Assembly (NCBI GenBank): GCA_016282555.1
Contig: JAEEKU010000084.1
Span: 1-18,268, forward strand
Length of the DNA stretch: 18,268 nt
From: Methanomassiliicoccaceae archaeon
Lineage (GTDB): Archaea > Thermoplasmatota > Thermoplasmata > Methanomassiliicoccales > Methanomethylophilaceae
Direction of reading: 5' to 3'
The position numbers and the translations under genes are program-made. Under the pieces are notes generated by a model that was given only the letters and a program-made list of their open reading frames with translations, did no database searches and was not told the DNA's origin. Positions 1-7,415 of this stretch are shown here, piece after piece (within the stretch, counting starts at the first letter, position 1; each line of letters begins with the position of its first letter).

Positions 1-779
1 GTAAATATGAATAAGAAAACGAAAGTCAGGAGGAGGCTGTAGTCAGGTTTCAGGAACAGGGAGCGATCAACTGCTAAAGTGATCGCGATAGTTGCCAGAA
101 GCGCCGTCCAGTATGGCAGCCAGCCGAATATTGCGATTATATTCAGCGCGAATATGAATACAAAAACCGTAAACATCTTTTTATCTGAGATCCCGCAGTC
201 GGCGATTTCCGCAGAGGTTTTCTGGTTTCCGGATAAAAAACACGGGAGCAATATGGCGCAGATGCTTATAAGCGTCAGCGGAAGGACTCTGATGATGAAT
301 TCCGGCAGATCCGCCTGATATTCGGTGTAAATAAAGATGTTCTGCGGATTTCCTACGGGGGTCAGCATGCTGCCGGAATTCACCGCAAGCGTCTGGAGAA
401 TCAGAATCGGTGCTATCAGGTCCGTTCTCCCCGTTTTCTTCAGCAGATAAACTGAAATCGGAACTACAGCGATCAGGGTGACGTCGTTGGTGATGAACAT
501 CGACAGGAAGAAAGGCAGCAGTATGAGCGAAACCGAAACGGTTTTCACGGTATGATGTCTGTTCAGAATTGCCGCGGATACGCATTTGATAAGTCCGCAT
601 TTTTCCATTCCGCTGACCGAGATCATAAGACAAAACAGGGCAGAAAGAGTCGGAGCGCTGATGTAGTCAAAGTATTTTTCCGGGTGGTTAAAGAGAAGAA
701 CGGAGATCAGGGCAAGAAGTCCAGAGACAATAAGGACAATCTCTGCCCTGATAATTGTCCCTGTTCTGCCCGTATTCAT
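1..779 (-). CDS. Ion-transporter-superfamily permease (ArsB/CitM/SLC13-like), 3' end cut off by window edge
   Basis: The minus-strand frame opens with ATG at 777-779 and stays open to position 1, giving 259 residues with no stop. The protein is strongly hydrophobic, with predicted membrane segments at roughly residues 9-30, 41-58, 75-115, 120-150, 165-185 and 200-240. Two motifs typical of ArsB/CitM/SLC13 anion and Na+/H+ antiporter-type carriers are visible: ITNDVTLIAVVP in the first half, and NSGSMLTPVGNPQNIFI, whose helix break with TPxGNPQN forms the substrate and ion site in this superfamily. Family members usually have about 350-430 residues, so the last third is missing. The gene follows the NifK-like gene by 58 bp on the same strand and may belong to that operon, although a TTTAAA box 21-26 nt before the ATG could give it its own promoter. 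The substrate cannot be read from the sequence; an organic or inorganic anion is the family expectation. Confidence 0.82.
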   Translation of the reverse strand, partial: MNTGRTGTIIRAEIVLIVSGLLALISVLLFNHPEKYFDYISAPTLSALFCLMISVSGMEKCGLIKCVSAAILNRHHTVKTVSVSLILLPFFLSMFITNDVTLIAVVPISVYLLKKTGRTDLIAPILILQTLAVNSGSMLTPVGNPQNIFIYTEYQADLPEFIIRVLPLTLISICAILLPCFLSGNQKTSAEIADCGISDKKMFTVFVFIFALNIIAIFGWLPYWTALLATIAITLAVDRSLFLKPDYSLLLTFVFLFIF

Positions 780-790
780 GAATGCCGATC

Positions 791-816
791 TTCGTTTCGT
801 TTAAACGTTTTACGAA
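791..816 (-). promoter_or_regulatory. Palindrome and TATA-like box before the permease gene
   Basis: The 58-bp gap between the NifK-like stop and the permease start contains the perfect 10-bp palindrome CGTTTAAACG (798-807), flanked by TTCGT (791-795) and ACGAA (812-816). The central TTTAAA lies 21-26 nt upstream of the permease ATG, the distance expected of an archaeal TATA box on a leaderless transcript. It could act as a promoter with an overlapping operator. No protein binding site is proven. Confidence 0.35.
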
Positions 817-837
817 ATAATTCCGTTAGGGGCAGAG

Positions 838-2130
838 TTATCCGGTTTCTTCGTAACCCGGTCTCAAATCGATCTCGGTCGGCTGTCCGCATCTGAATCT
901 TATCGTTCCGTTCATCATTTCGTCAAGAATATATCTGCATCCGGCGGTGCCGACGAGAGTTCTTCCGAGCAGGTTGACCTGCCTTCCCGGAGGGATCTCC
1001 GTCTCTACGTAGCATTTTTCTAAATCGTAAAGTCTTCCGTGCATAGCAGAGAGGCCGTCGGTGAAAACCACTCCGAAGCCGTCTTCTCCCGTTCCGGCGG
1101 ATTTCAGCGGTTTCATATATTCGTCGATCTCTTTCCGGTATTCTCCGTCGGAGAGCGAGATGCTGCCGGGAAGCATGCCGAACGCGCCGGTGATCCATCT
1201 GGAAAGGGGATAGATCACCGATGAGCTGCCTTTCGCCGTGAAAGGCCTGGCATGCAGGAACAGAGGTATGCGATCGTAATTCATCAGCACGCTGTGCACC
1301 TCTTCCGCTTCCCTGTTTACGATCTCGAGAGACGGTTCCGGATCCTTTCCGAGATGATCTGCGGTTTCCTCAATGAATTTTCTTATCGAAGGATATCCGA
1401 CGGGAGCGCCCATCGAGGGACGCATATACGGGGTTCCAGTCTTTTCCTCCAGCATTTCAGCGGTCCGCGTGCATAATTCCGGATGAATCATTATGTTCAG
1501 AGAAGAATTGCCGATTCTCTTCAGCGAATCCGGATCGGGGATGCAGTTAGGAAAACAGCCGATTCTGACGCCCATAGGCTCCAGCAGTCTGCGTATCTCA
1601 TTGCATCCGTAATTCCATCCGAGGTCGGAGATTCCGTATCCCAGAATGTTCACTCCGGTCTTTTCGCCGCGCTCGGGTTCCATAGAAGAGAGGATGGCCT
1701 CGGCAGCGGCATCGAATCCCTCGCAGAAACTCATAGCGGAGAGATCGCCGTTTACCCTCACGGGCTCCCTGTTTTTCTCGGTCAGCCAGGTGTAATCGGT
1801 GCAGACGAGGGAAGCCCCGAGAGTGTCTATAAGCATGGTTTTCCGGCCGTTCACGGAGCGTACGGACTTCAGCCCCTCGGACAGCTTCTGCGCCGTTCCG
1901 AATATAAGATCGTTTCCGTTGAGATATGTGCAGGGCAGCCTGGACTGTCTGCTGAAAAATTTGGATTTGCAACAGCTTCCGTTCTCCGGTTTGTAGAAAG
2001 GAATCAGATCGTGGATCATTATCTGCGTTCTGGAACGGCATCCTCCGGCTCCGTTGATCAGCGTATCGGTCATTCCCAGGGATTCCGAGGCGACGGCCGC
2101 CCCCACCATTCCGTCGGGCTCCGTGTTCAA
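838..2130 (-). CDS. NifK/NifE-like subunit of a nitrogenase-superfamily reductase
   Basis: This 430-residue protein has the nitrogenase component 1 fold signature: a GA..A...G....INGAGGCRSR segment (residues 10-34), a PCTYLNGNDLIFG segment (66-78, matching the family's conserved D-(V/L)-(V/I)-FG), and VNILGYGISDLGWNYGCNEIRRLLE in the second Rossmann domain. It should form the partner of the upstream NifD-like domain. The start is set at TTG (2128-2130), which overlaps the upstream TGA as TTGA and has GGGAGG seven bases before it; ATG at 2107-2109 is the alternative. Of the three cysteines that normally hold a P-cluster, only Cys31 (GGCRSR) is kept. The first position is Met8 and the third is Leu104, with non-canonical Cys53, Cys54, Cys67 and Cys110 nearby. 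The C-terminal half has the usual NifE/NifK spacing. The reaction catalysed is unknown. Confidence 0.85.
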   Translation of the reverse strand: MNTEPDGMVGAAVASESLGMTDTLINGAGGCRSRTQIMIHDLIPFYKPENGSCCKSKFFSRQSRLPCTYLNGNDLIFGTAQKLSEGLKSVRSVNGRKTMLIDTLGASLVCTDYTWLTEKNREPVRVNGDLSAMSFCEGFDAAAEAILSSMEPERGEKTGVNILGYGISDLGWNYGCNEIRRLLEPMGVRIGCFPNCIPDPDSLKRIGNSSLNIMIHPELCTRTAEMLEEKTGTPYMRPSMGAPVGYPSIRKFIEETADHLGKDPEPSLEIVNREAEEVHSVLMNYDRIPLFLHARPFTAKGSSSVIYPLSRWITGAFGMLPGSISLSDGEYRKEIDEYMKPLKSAGTGEDGFGVVFTDGLSAMHGRLYDLEKCYVETEIPPGRQVNLLGRTLVGTAGCRYILDEMMNGTIRFRCGQPTEIDLRPGYEETG

Positions 2131-4220
2131 AGTCCCGCCTCCCAGGAAGGAACGGGGGCGGCTATGCAGCTGCAGATGATCCGCAGCCAGTCCTCCACGC
2201 CGTCCGGACCGTAGTATCTGGATCCGAGCGGGGACCACCTGTATCCTCTGCGTCCTACTCTGTCCGGATCGTTCGTAAGCACGATATCTATCTTTTCCAC
2301 GGAATCTATCCTGTTCAGATCGCATAAGGAGGCGTGCTCGACGACGGGGACATCCCCGTAGCCGGGGACTCTGACGTTGTGATCGATAACGAATCCGTCC
2401 GCGAACAATATCGCTCTGATATCCATGCCGGCGGCTTTCGCCGATTCGACCTGCCATTTGAGATCCCTTACCATGATGCAGTAGATCACAGCCTTTTTAC
2501 CCTTCAGAAAAGGCGAGTATTTAGAGAAAATCGTATCGAATTCCGATCTGATTGATTGAACCGCGGATTCTTTTCTGTCCGCGAGAGCGGGGGCGTATTC
2601 CGCTATTTTCTCAATGCATTCTATGCATTCGCTCATTCCGACCGGCAGATCGATCGCCAGGGGGAGACGTCTTCCCGTGCGTTCCGCTATCTTCGCTCCC
2701 ATTTTCTCATTGAATCTGGATTTTCCTATCTGTATGTCGTATTCGGAACCGCAGAATTCCTCTATCTCCGAAAATCTGCAGAAATCGAGGAAACGGAAGC
2801 GTATTCTGAGGCCGATCTTCGATAAAATCCTGCTTATGGATTCTATATTCCTGTCTTTGCCTATTCCGTAAAACCATCTGGCAACAAGGTTGACCGTATC
2901 CTTTTCAGGCTCCATCGGCTTCATTCTGGACACGAGGGCGTCCACAAGTCCGAAGATCCCGCCGAATTTGCTTGAAAGGAAAGCATCGTCCGCGGGAACC
3001 GGGATGACGTCCGCGGAATATTTCGCGGAAATGCGCGACGCGGTTTTTGCGATGTCCGTTCCGATGATTTCCGAAGAGCATGTAGGTATCAGAAACATGT
3101 GCCTGTATCCGTCTCCGATGGCGTTTCTGACGGCGTTCTCTATCCCCTCCTCTTCTCCTCTGAAGGCGGAATCCGCGTTCATGCGGGTGCTGTATATCCC
3201 CGGATCCGGAGCTTCCCCCTTTCTTTCGGAAGAGCTTAATTCGGCGCGTCTTCCGAACGCGTATTCCATGAGATAAGCGCAGCTGCCGGGCCCGTGGAGG
3301 ATGACGGCGGCATCGGTTATGCGCATGGCTCCGTCCGCCGCCCCGTGCGAAGTGCACGCAGGCATGACGAAGTCGCCGGTATAGGTGATGTTCCGTTCCG
3401 TGTCGTACCCGTCGAACCCGCATCCTCTCCTCGCTTTCTCCTCGGATCCGGACGTTACGGGTTTTCCGGCCGCGAGCTCCGACATGGCCTTTTCCCCGAG
3501 GGCTGCCGGACGGTACAAGACGGCATGCGTTCTGACGGCGTCAGCTAATTTTCTTAAAATTTCCGCCTCCGGGGAGCCGGGAAACAGGCTGGAAAGAACT
3601 TCTCCCGATCTCTCCGCTTCCGCAAACAGTCCGGATCTGGGGATATCGCACAGTACCGGGATTCCGACGGCATCGGAAAAGCGTTTTACGCTGATTTCCT
3701 CGCCCTTGTCCCCTCTGCGGTTGAATACGATTCCGAGAACCGACGGTCCGGGATTGATTATCTTCAGTCCCCTCAGGATATTGTTGGCCGCGAAAAGGGA
3801 CATGAATTCTCCGGACGTGACGATTATCACGGCATCCGAATTTTCGGATCTGGCCGGAACGGAGAAACCTCCGCACACCACGTCTCCGAGAACATCGTAC
3901 ACCCGGTAGTCGGTCTCCGTCGTTTTCAGTCTGGAGATCAGCATTTCGATTCCCTTTCCCGCGCATCCCTTTCCCGGTTCCGCGCCGCCGCATTCGACGC
4001 AGCGGATTCCGTTTATCCCGGTGACTACGGGATCGCCGCCGGTATCGGAAAAGAACGTTCTCACGGTTTTGCCGCCCGCGAGAAGCCTGGCGGAGTCGTG
4101 CTTGGGATCGCATCCCACATGAAGCACGGAGCTTCCGTCCGAGGAGAGAAGATACGAAAGGTTGGCGGATATCGTGGATTTTCCGATTCCGCCCTTTCCG
4201 TATACGGCTATGCGATACAT
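2127..4220 (-). CDS. NifH-NifD fusion: Fe-protein ATPase joined to catalytic alpha-like subunit of a nitrogenase-like reductase
   Basis: This is a single 697-residue protein. Residues 1-250 are NifH-like: P-loop GKGGIGKST (8-16), GCDPKHDS (36-43), EPGKGCAGKG with Cys86 and DVLGDVVCGGF with Cys116. These correspond to the two cysteines that bridge a [4Fe-4S] cluster between two Fe-protein protomers. A linker of about 35 residues leads to a NifD-like part (285-697) with PACTSHGA (Cys289), HGPGSCAY (Cys314) and IPTCSSEIIGTD (Cys381), the three P-cluster-type ligands. Where NifD carries its cofactor-binding Cys (NLVxC...), this protein reads NLVARWFYG, so a FeMo-type cofactor held by that Cys is unlikely. 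The ATG at 4218-4220 was preferred over TTG at 4239-4241, because a TATA-like box lies 21-26 nt before it. CfbC and CfbD of F430 synthesis are separate proteins of similar fold and are the nearest characterised alternative in methanogens. By homology it is an ATP-driven low-potential reductase; its substrate is unknown. Confidence 0.9.
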   Translation of the reverse strand: MYRIAVYGKGGIGKSTISANLSYLLSSDGSSVLHVGCDPKHDSARLLAGGKTVRTFFSDTGGDPVVTGINGIRCVECGGAEPGKGCAGKGIEMLISRLKTTETDYRVYDVLGDVVCGGFSVPARSENSDAVIIVTSGEFMSLFAANNILRGLKIINPGPSVLGIVFNRRGDKGEEISVKRFSDAVGIPVLCDIPRSGLFAEAERSGEVLSSLFPGSPEAEILRKLADAVRTHAVLYRPAALGEKAMSELAAGKPVTSGSEEKARRGCGFDGYDTERNITYTGDFVMPACTSHGAADGAMRITDAAVILHGPGSCAYLMEYAFGRRAELSSSERKGEAPDPGIYSTRMNADSAFRGEEEGIENAVRNAIGDGYRHMFLIPTCSSEIIGTDIAKTASRISAKYSADVIPVPADDAFLSSKFGGIFGLVDALVSRMKPMEPEKDTVNLVARWFYGIGKDRNIESISRILSKIGLRIRFRFLDFCRFSEIEEFCGSEYDIQIGKSRFNEKMGAKIAERTGRRLPLAIDLPVGMSECIECIEKIAEYAPALADRKESAVQSIRSEFDTIFSKYSPFLKGKKAVIYCIMVRDLKWQVESAKAAGMDIRAILFADGFVIDHNVRVPGYGDVPVVEHASLCDLNRIDSVEKIDIVLTNDPDRVGRRGYRWSPLGSRYYGPDGVEDWLRIICSCIAAPVPSWEAGL

Positions 4221-4240
4221 GATTCCGGATAGCGCCGGCA

Positions 4241-4246
4241 ATATAA
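4241..4246 (-). promoter_or_regulatory. TATA-like box for the NifHD-NifK operon
   Basis: Read on the minus strand, TTATAT (within GGATTATATT) ends 20 nt before the ATG at 4220, so transcription would begin at or very near the start codon. No Shine-Dalgarno-like sequence precedes that ATG, which fits a leaderless message. The box lies in the 38-bp gap after topA, so co-transcription with topA remains possible. Confidence 0.45.
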
Positions 4247-4258
4247 TCCTATGTTTAT

Positions 4259-6640
4259 TCAGGCGGATTCTTCCGGTTTTTTCCGGGTTCTGCGGACGGC
4301 CGGTTTTTTAGGTTTCGCTTCCTTTTTCTCTCCGTCTTTTCCGGAGGATTTTTTCCTGCGCCCGGGGCACTCGGTGTTTATGCATTCTTCGAAACTGCCC
4401 GTTCTGATGACCGGGGACCTGCAGAGCTCGCATATCTTCCCGGCCGGCTCCACCGTACCTCTGGGCCTGAGGGGATAAGTCTGGGTGCATGCGGGCCAGT
4501 TCGAACAGCCGGCGAATCTTTTTCCCTGTTTCGAGAATTTGATCCTGATGCGTCCGGCGCCGCACGCGGGACATGCTCCCAGATCAGTTTTCCTTAAATT
4601 GCTGGGGCATTTGGGATCTATGCACTGGATCGAGGGGGGATTTCCCTTTCTGATGACTTTCAGCTGGGGAAGCCCGCATTCCTCGCACACGGTTTCCGCG
4701 GGCTGTATCATCGCGCCGTTCGGAATCGGAAATGCGTTGCTGCATTCCGGATACCCGGTGCATCCGATGAAGTTCCACTTTTTGGATCTTTTTATTATCA
4801 TCTCGTGCCCGCATCCGGGACAAATCCCTATATGCTGCTGGGTGTGGAGAGCGTTTCTGATCTCTTCTCCGATCTCGTCCGACTCCTCGGTTATCTTCTC
4901 CGCGACGGCGTGAAGCATGTCCTGGGATTCTTTGACGACCTCGGCCAGGGTGCGCTCCCCGTTCATAATGCTCAGCATATCCGATTCCAGTCTGGAAGTC
5001 ATGTCCGGCTCCGTGATCCCGCCGCCGTGCTTCTCGAGGGATTTGGTCAGAGCTATCCCGCTGGCGGTGGGGATGAGGTAGTTCCCCTGCACGTAATTTC
5101 TTGAAAACAGTTTGGCGATTATGTCGTGCCTGGTGCTCTTGGTTCCCAGCTGGAGGCGATCCATCTCCTGGATGAGGCTTCCCTGGTTGTAGCGGTACGT
5201 GGGCTGGGTCTCCGATTCCGAGAGACTCATCGACCGGATATCGATCATGTCCCCGGCGGCCATGACAGGGAGTTTAGGGGCCGGCGCTTTCAGATACTTC
5301 TTGTAGTACTTTTTCCAGCCTTGCTTTTTAAGGCAGTATCCCTCGGCGAGAAAAGTCTCCGTGCCCACGATTATTTTGCACTTCGTTATCTCGGATTCGG
5401 CGTTGGGCGACAGAGTGGCGAGGAATCTCCTCACGATAAGCTCGTACAGTTTCCATTTGTCTCCCTTCATCTTCTGGGAAGAGGCGGGAGCGGTGGGATA
5501 TATGGGGGGGTGATCCGTCGTGCGCCTTTTGCCTCTGGAGGGCACTATCTTTTCCTGAGACAGGATTTCCGCGGCCTCCTGGCCGAATTCGGAGTCTTTG
5601 AATTTTTCAAGAACGGATCTGAGGTTGAGCGTGCGGGGATATTCCGTGTTCTCCGTACGGGGGTACGATATGTATCCTCCCGTGTAGAGATCCTCGGCCA
5701 GCTTCATAGCCGCCGTAGGAGATATCCCTATTTTGTTGGCCTCGACCTGCATCTGGGTGGTGTCGAACGGGGCGGGCCTGTACTCTTCCTTGGTTGTGAC
5801 GGAGCACTCCTCCACGCGCCCTTCGGTCTCCCCCTTCAGTCTCTCCATCACCGCGTCCGCCTCTTCCTTGTTCCAGAAGTGGTTCTTTTCGTGATCGCCT
5901 CTGAAAGCCAGCATCCCGAATTTGCCTATGACGTCCCAGAAGGGAACCGGGACGAAGTTCTCTATTTCCGTATGGCGGTCCACGAGAAGCTTCAGCGTGG
6001 GGCTCTGCACTCTTCCGACGGACATGAAATTCTTGCCCACCTGTCCGGATGAGATGGAAATGAGCCTCGTGAGAACCGCTCCCCAGGACAGATCTATCAT
6101 CTGTCTGGTTTCCGCGGCGTCGGAAAGCCTTTTGTCAGGTTCGGCGAGATCCGAGAACGCCTTCTCCACCTCGCCCTTCGTCAGCGCGCTGAATTTCGCT
6201 CTTTTCACCGGAATAGTTCCGTTGAGATAATGAAGAACCTCTTCCCCGTTCCGTTTTTCCGTGAACGGACCGAGAGCCGCTACCGTTTCCATCCCGATAA
6301 GCTCTCCCTCGCGATCGTAGTCCGTGGCGATTATTATCTCGTCGGATTCCCCGGCAACGGTTCTGAGGGTATTGAGGATCGATTTGACGCGCACGGTTTT
6401 GATCTGTTCGGCATAAACCAGATCGGCCGGGGGAACCGCGCTCCAGTCGTTGTAATCCGGGGAGTAATCGAGCTCCATGATGTGCCCTCTGAGACTGACG
6501 ACTTTGTAGGAATCCTTCCCGTCGTCAAACGATATCACCGTAACTCCGCCCTCGGAAGCGGAACTGGACTTGCCGTCCGAAAGTATAGCGGAAATCCTTC
6601 TGGCTGCATTCGCCTTTTCGGTGATGATTAGTTTTCTCAT
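4259..6640 (-). CDS. topA: DNA topoisomerase I (type IA, archaeal, four zinc ribbons)
   Basis: This 793-residue enzyme relaxes negatively supercoiled DNA by single-strand passage. The TOPRIM domain starts at residue 1, with LIITEK (catalytic Glu8) and ATDYDREGE (Asp107, Asp109, Glu113 for metal binding). The active-site tyrosine is Tyr326 in GGYISYPRTENTEYP. SVGRVQSPTL and the decatenation-loop region are also recognisable. From residue about 605 there are four Cys4 zinc ribbons (about 607-634, 652-678, 690-718 and 736-758), followed by a Lys/Arg-rich tail. The upstream frame stays open, but the extension before the ATG at 6638-6640 has no family similarity and lies in the promoter region, so the MRKLIITEK start was chosen. 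It is divergent from thiE and upstream of the NifHD gene on the same strand. Confidence 0.96.
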   Translation of the reverse strand: MRKLIITEKANAARRISAILSDGKSSSASEGGVTVISFDDGKDSYKVVSLRGHIMELDYSPDYNDWSAVPPADLVYAEQIKTVRVKSILNTLRTVAGESDEIIIATDYDREGELIGMETVAALGPFTEKRNGEEVLHYLNGTIPVKRAKFSALTKGEVEKAFSDLAEPDKRLSDAAETRQMIDLSWGAVLTRLISISSGQVGKNFMSVGRVQSPTLKLLVDRHTEIENFVPVPFWDVIGKFGMLAFRGDHEKNHFWNKEEADAVMERLKGETEGRVEECSVTTKEEYRPAPFDTTQMQVEANKIGISPTAAMKLAEDLYTGGYISYPRTENTEYPRTLNLRSVLEKFKDSEFGQEAAEILSQEKIVPSRGKRRTTDHPPIYPTAPASSQKMKGDKWKLYELIVRRFLATLSPNAESEITKCKIIVGTETFLAEGYCLKKQGWKKYYKKYLKAPAPKLPVMAAGDMIDIRSMSLSESETQPTYRYNQGSLIQEMDRLQLGTKSTRHDIIAKLFSRNYVQGNYLIPTASGIALTKSLEKHGGGITEPDMTSRLESDMLSIMNGERTLAEVVKESQDMLHAVAEKITEESDEIGEEIRNALHTQQHIGICPGCGHEMIIKRSKKWNFIGCTGYPECSNAFPIPNGAMIQPAETVCEECGLPQLKVIRKGNPPSIQCIDPKCPSNLRKTDLGACPACGAGRIRIKFSKQGKRFAGCSNWPACTQTYPLRPRGTVEPAGKICELCRSPVIRTGSFEECINTECPGRRKKSSGKDGEKKEAKPKKPAVRRTRKKPEESA

Positions 6641-6662
6641 TGCAGCCGTGAAATTACTGGGA

Positions 6663-6706
6663 GTAAATAACTGTTGGCGATGCCGGGTCCGGGAATAGTT
6701 AATATA
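6663..6706. promoter_or_regulatory. Divergent promoters of topA and thiE
   Basis: The 85-bp gap holds two TATA-like boxes. TTATTTAC (minus strand, 6663-6670) lies 23-30 nt before the topA ATG. TTAATATA (plus strand, 6699-6706) lies 20-27 nt before the thiE ATG at 6726. Both distances fit leaderless or near-leaderless transcripts. No riboswitch-sized leader is present before thiE, so there is no room for a TPP riboswitch. Confidence 0.5.
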
Positions 6707-6725
6707 GAATTCGGATACACCGCCG

Positions 6726-7415
6726 ATGTTCGATTTGTACGTGATCACCGATTCGTCTCTTTCTCATGGAAAAACCGATGCGGAAGTTGCGGAACAAGCC
6801 TTCATAGGGGGAGCCGACGCGGTCCAGCTGCGGATGAAGCATTCCGGCGGAAGGGAGATGCTCGCCCAGGCTAAAGCGGTCAGAGAGCTGGCGGACGAGT
6901 ACTGCAGGTTCTTCTTCGTCAACGACCGCGTGGATATCGCCATGGCCTCCGGCGCCGACGGAGTGCATCTGGGACAGTCCGACATGCCTCTTCCCGACGC
7001 GAGGGATCTCATGGGGGAGGAGGCTGTAATCGGAGTTTCCGTCAATACCGTCGCGGATGCGCTGAAAGCGGAAGAGGAAGGGGCTGACTATCTCGGCGTG
7101 GGAGCCGTTTTCAGAACATCCACCAAACCGGACGCCGAACAGGGAATCGGACTGGGCAGGATATTCGAAATCTCCCGCGCCGTCAGGATACCAGTCGTCG
7201 CGATCGGCGGCATCAACCGGGGAAACATCCAGGACGTCATCCGTGCCGGCGCCGATTCCGCTGCGGTCATATCTGCTGTCGTCGCGCAGGAAGACATAAG
7301 CGGCGCGGCCCACGAGCTCAGGGATCTGATACTGAAAGTCAGGCCCCATGTTCCGGCAGATGCCCGGGGGACTGAACTGCAGCGCCGTCTGTTGTTCCGA
7401 TCCGGAGTTTCTTGA
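6726..7415 (+). CDS. thiE: Thiamine-phosphate synthase
   Basis: This 229-residue TIM-barrel protein condenses HMP-pyrophosphate with the thiazole phosphate to make thiamine monophosphate. Visible family motifs are VQLRMKH (early strand), FFVNDRVDIAMASGADGVHLGQSD (pyrophosphate and Mg2+ site), IGVSVNT, YLGVGAVFRTSTKPD (thiazole-phosphate loop) and IPVVAIGGINRGN followed by GADSAAVISAV (phosphate-binding end of the barrel). The core ends near residue 205, as in other ThiE proteins. The last 20 or so residues have no family counterpart and lie opposite the end of the convergent methyltransferase gene. It is probably a single-gene transcript from the divergent promoter shared with topA. Confidence 0.95.
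   Translation: MFDLYVITDSSLSHGKTDAEVAEQAFIGGADAVQLRMKHSGGREMLAQAKAVRELADEYCRFFFVNDRVDIAMASGADGVHLGQSDMPLPDARDLMGEEAVIGVSVNTVADALKAEEEGADYLGVGAVFRTSTKPDAEQGIGLGRIFEISRAVRIPVVAIGGINRGNIQDVIRAGADSAAVISAVVAQEDISGAAHELRDLILKVRPHVPADARGTELQRRLLFRSGVS

Noticed and set aside
181..633. Open frame of 150 codons on the minus strand
   Set aside because: It lies out of frame inside the permease gene. Its product is rich in His, Arg and Ser and has no hydrophobic segments or motif, whereas the overlapping frame gives clear membrane helices.
2131..2457. N-terminal 109-codon extension of the NifK-like frame
   Set aside because: It overlaps the NifD-like coding region, is Arg-rich without family similarity, and the TTG at 2130 has a good ribosome site directly at the stop of the upstream gene.
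2127..4220. Assignment of the NifH-NifD fusion as true nitrogenase or as cfbC/cfbD
   Set aside because: No cofactor Cys at the NifD position, no NifB, NifE or NifN gene nearby, and the fusion plus separate K-like subunit does not match CfbC and CfbD, which are separate and lack a K partner. Kept as nitrogenase-like without a symbol.
5126..6052. 308-codon plus-strand open frame opposite topA
   Set aside because: It is a complement shadow of topA: no domain, no ribosome site, and its composition mirrors the topA codons.
6641..6725. TPP riboswitch before thiE
   Set aside because: Only 85 bp separate topA and thiE and the thiE TATA box lies 20-27 nt before the ATG, so the leader is too short for a riboswitch, and no THI-box-like sequence is seen.
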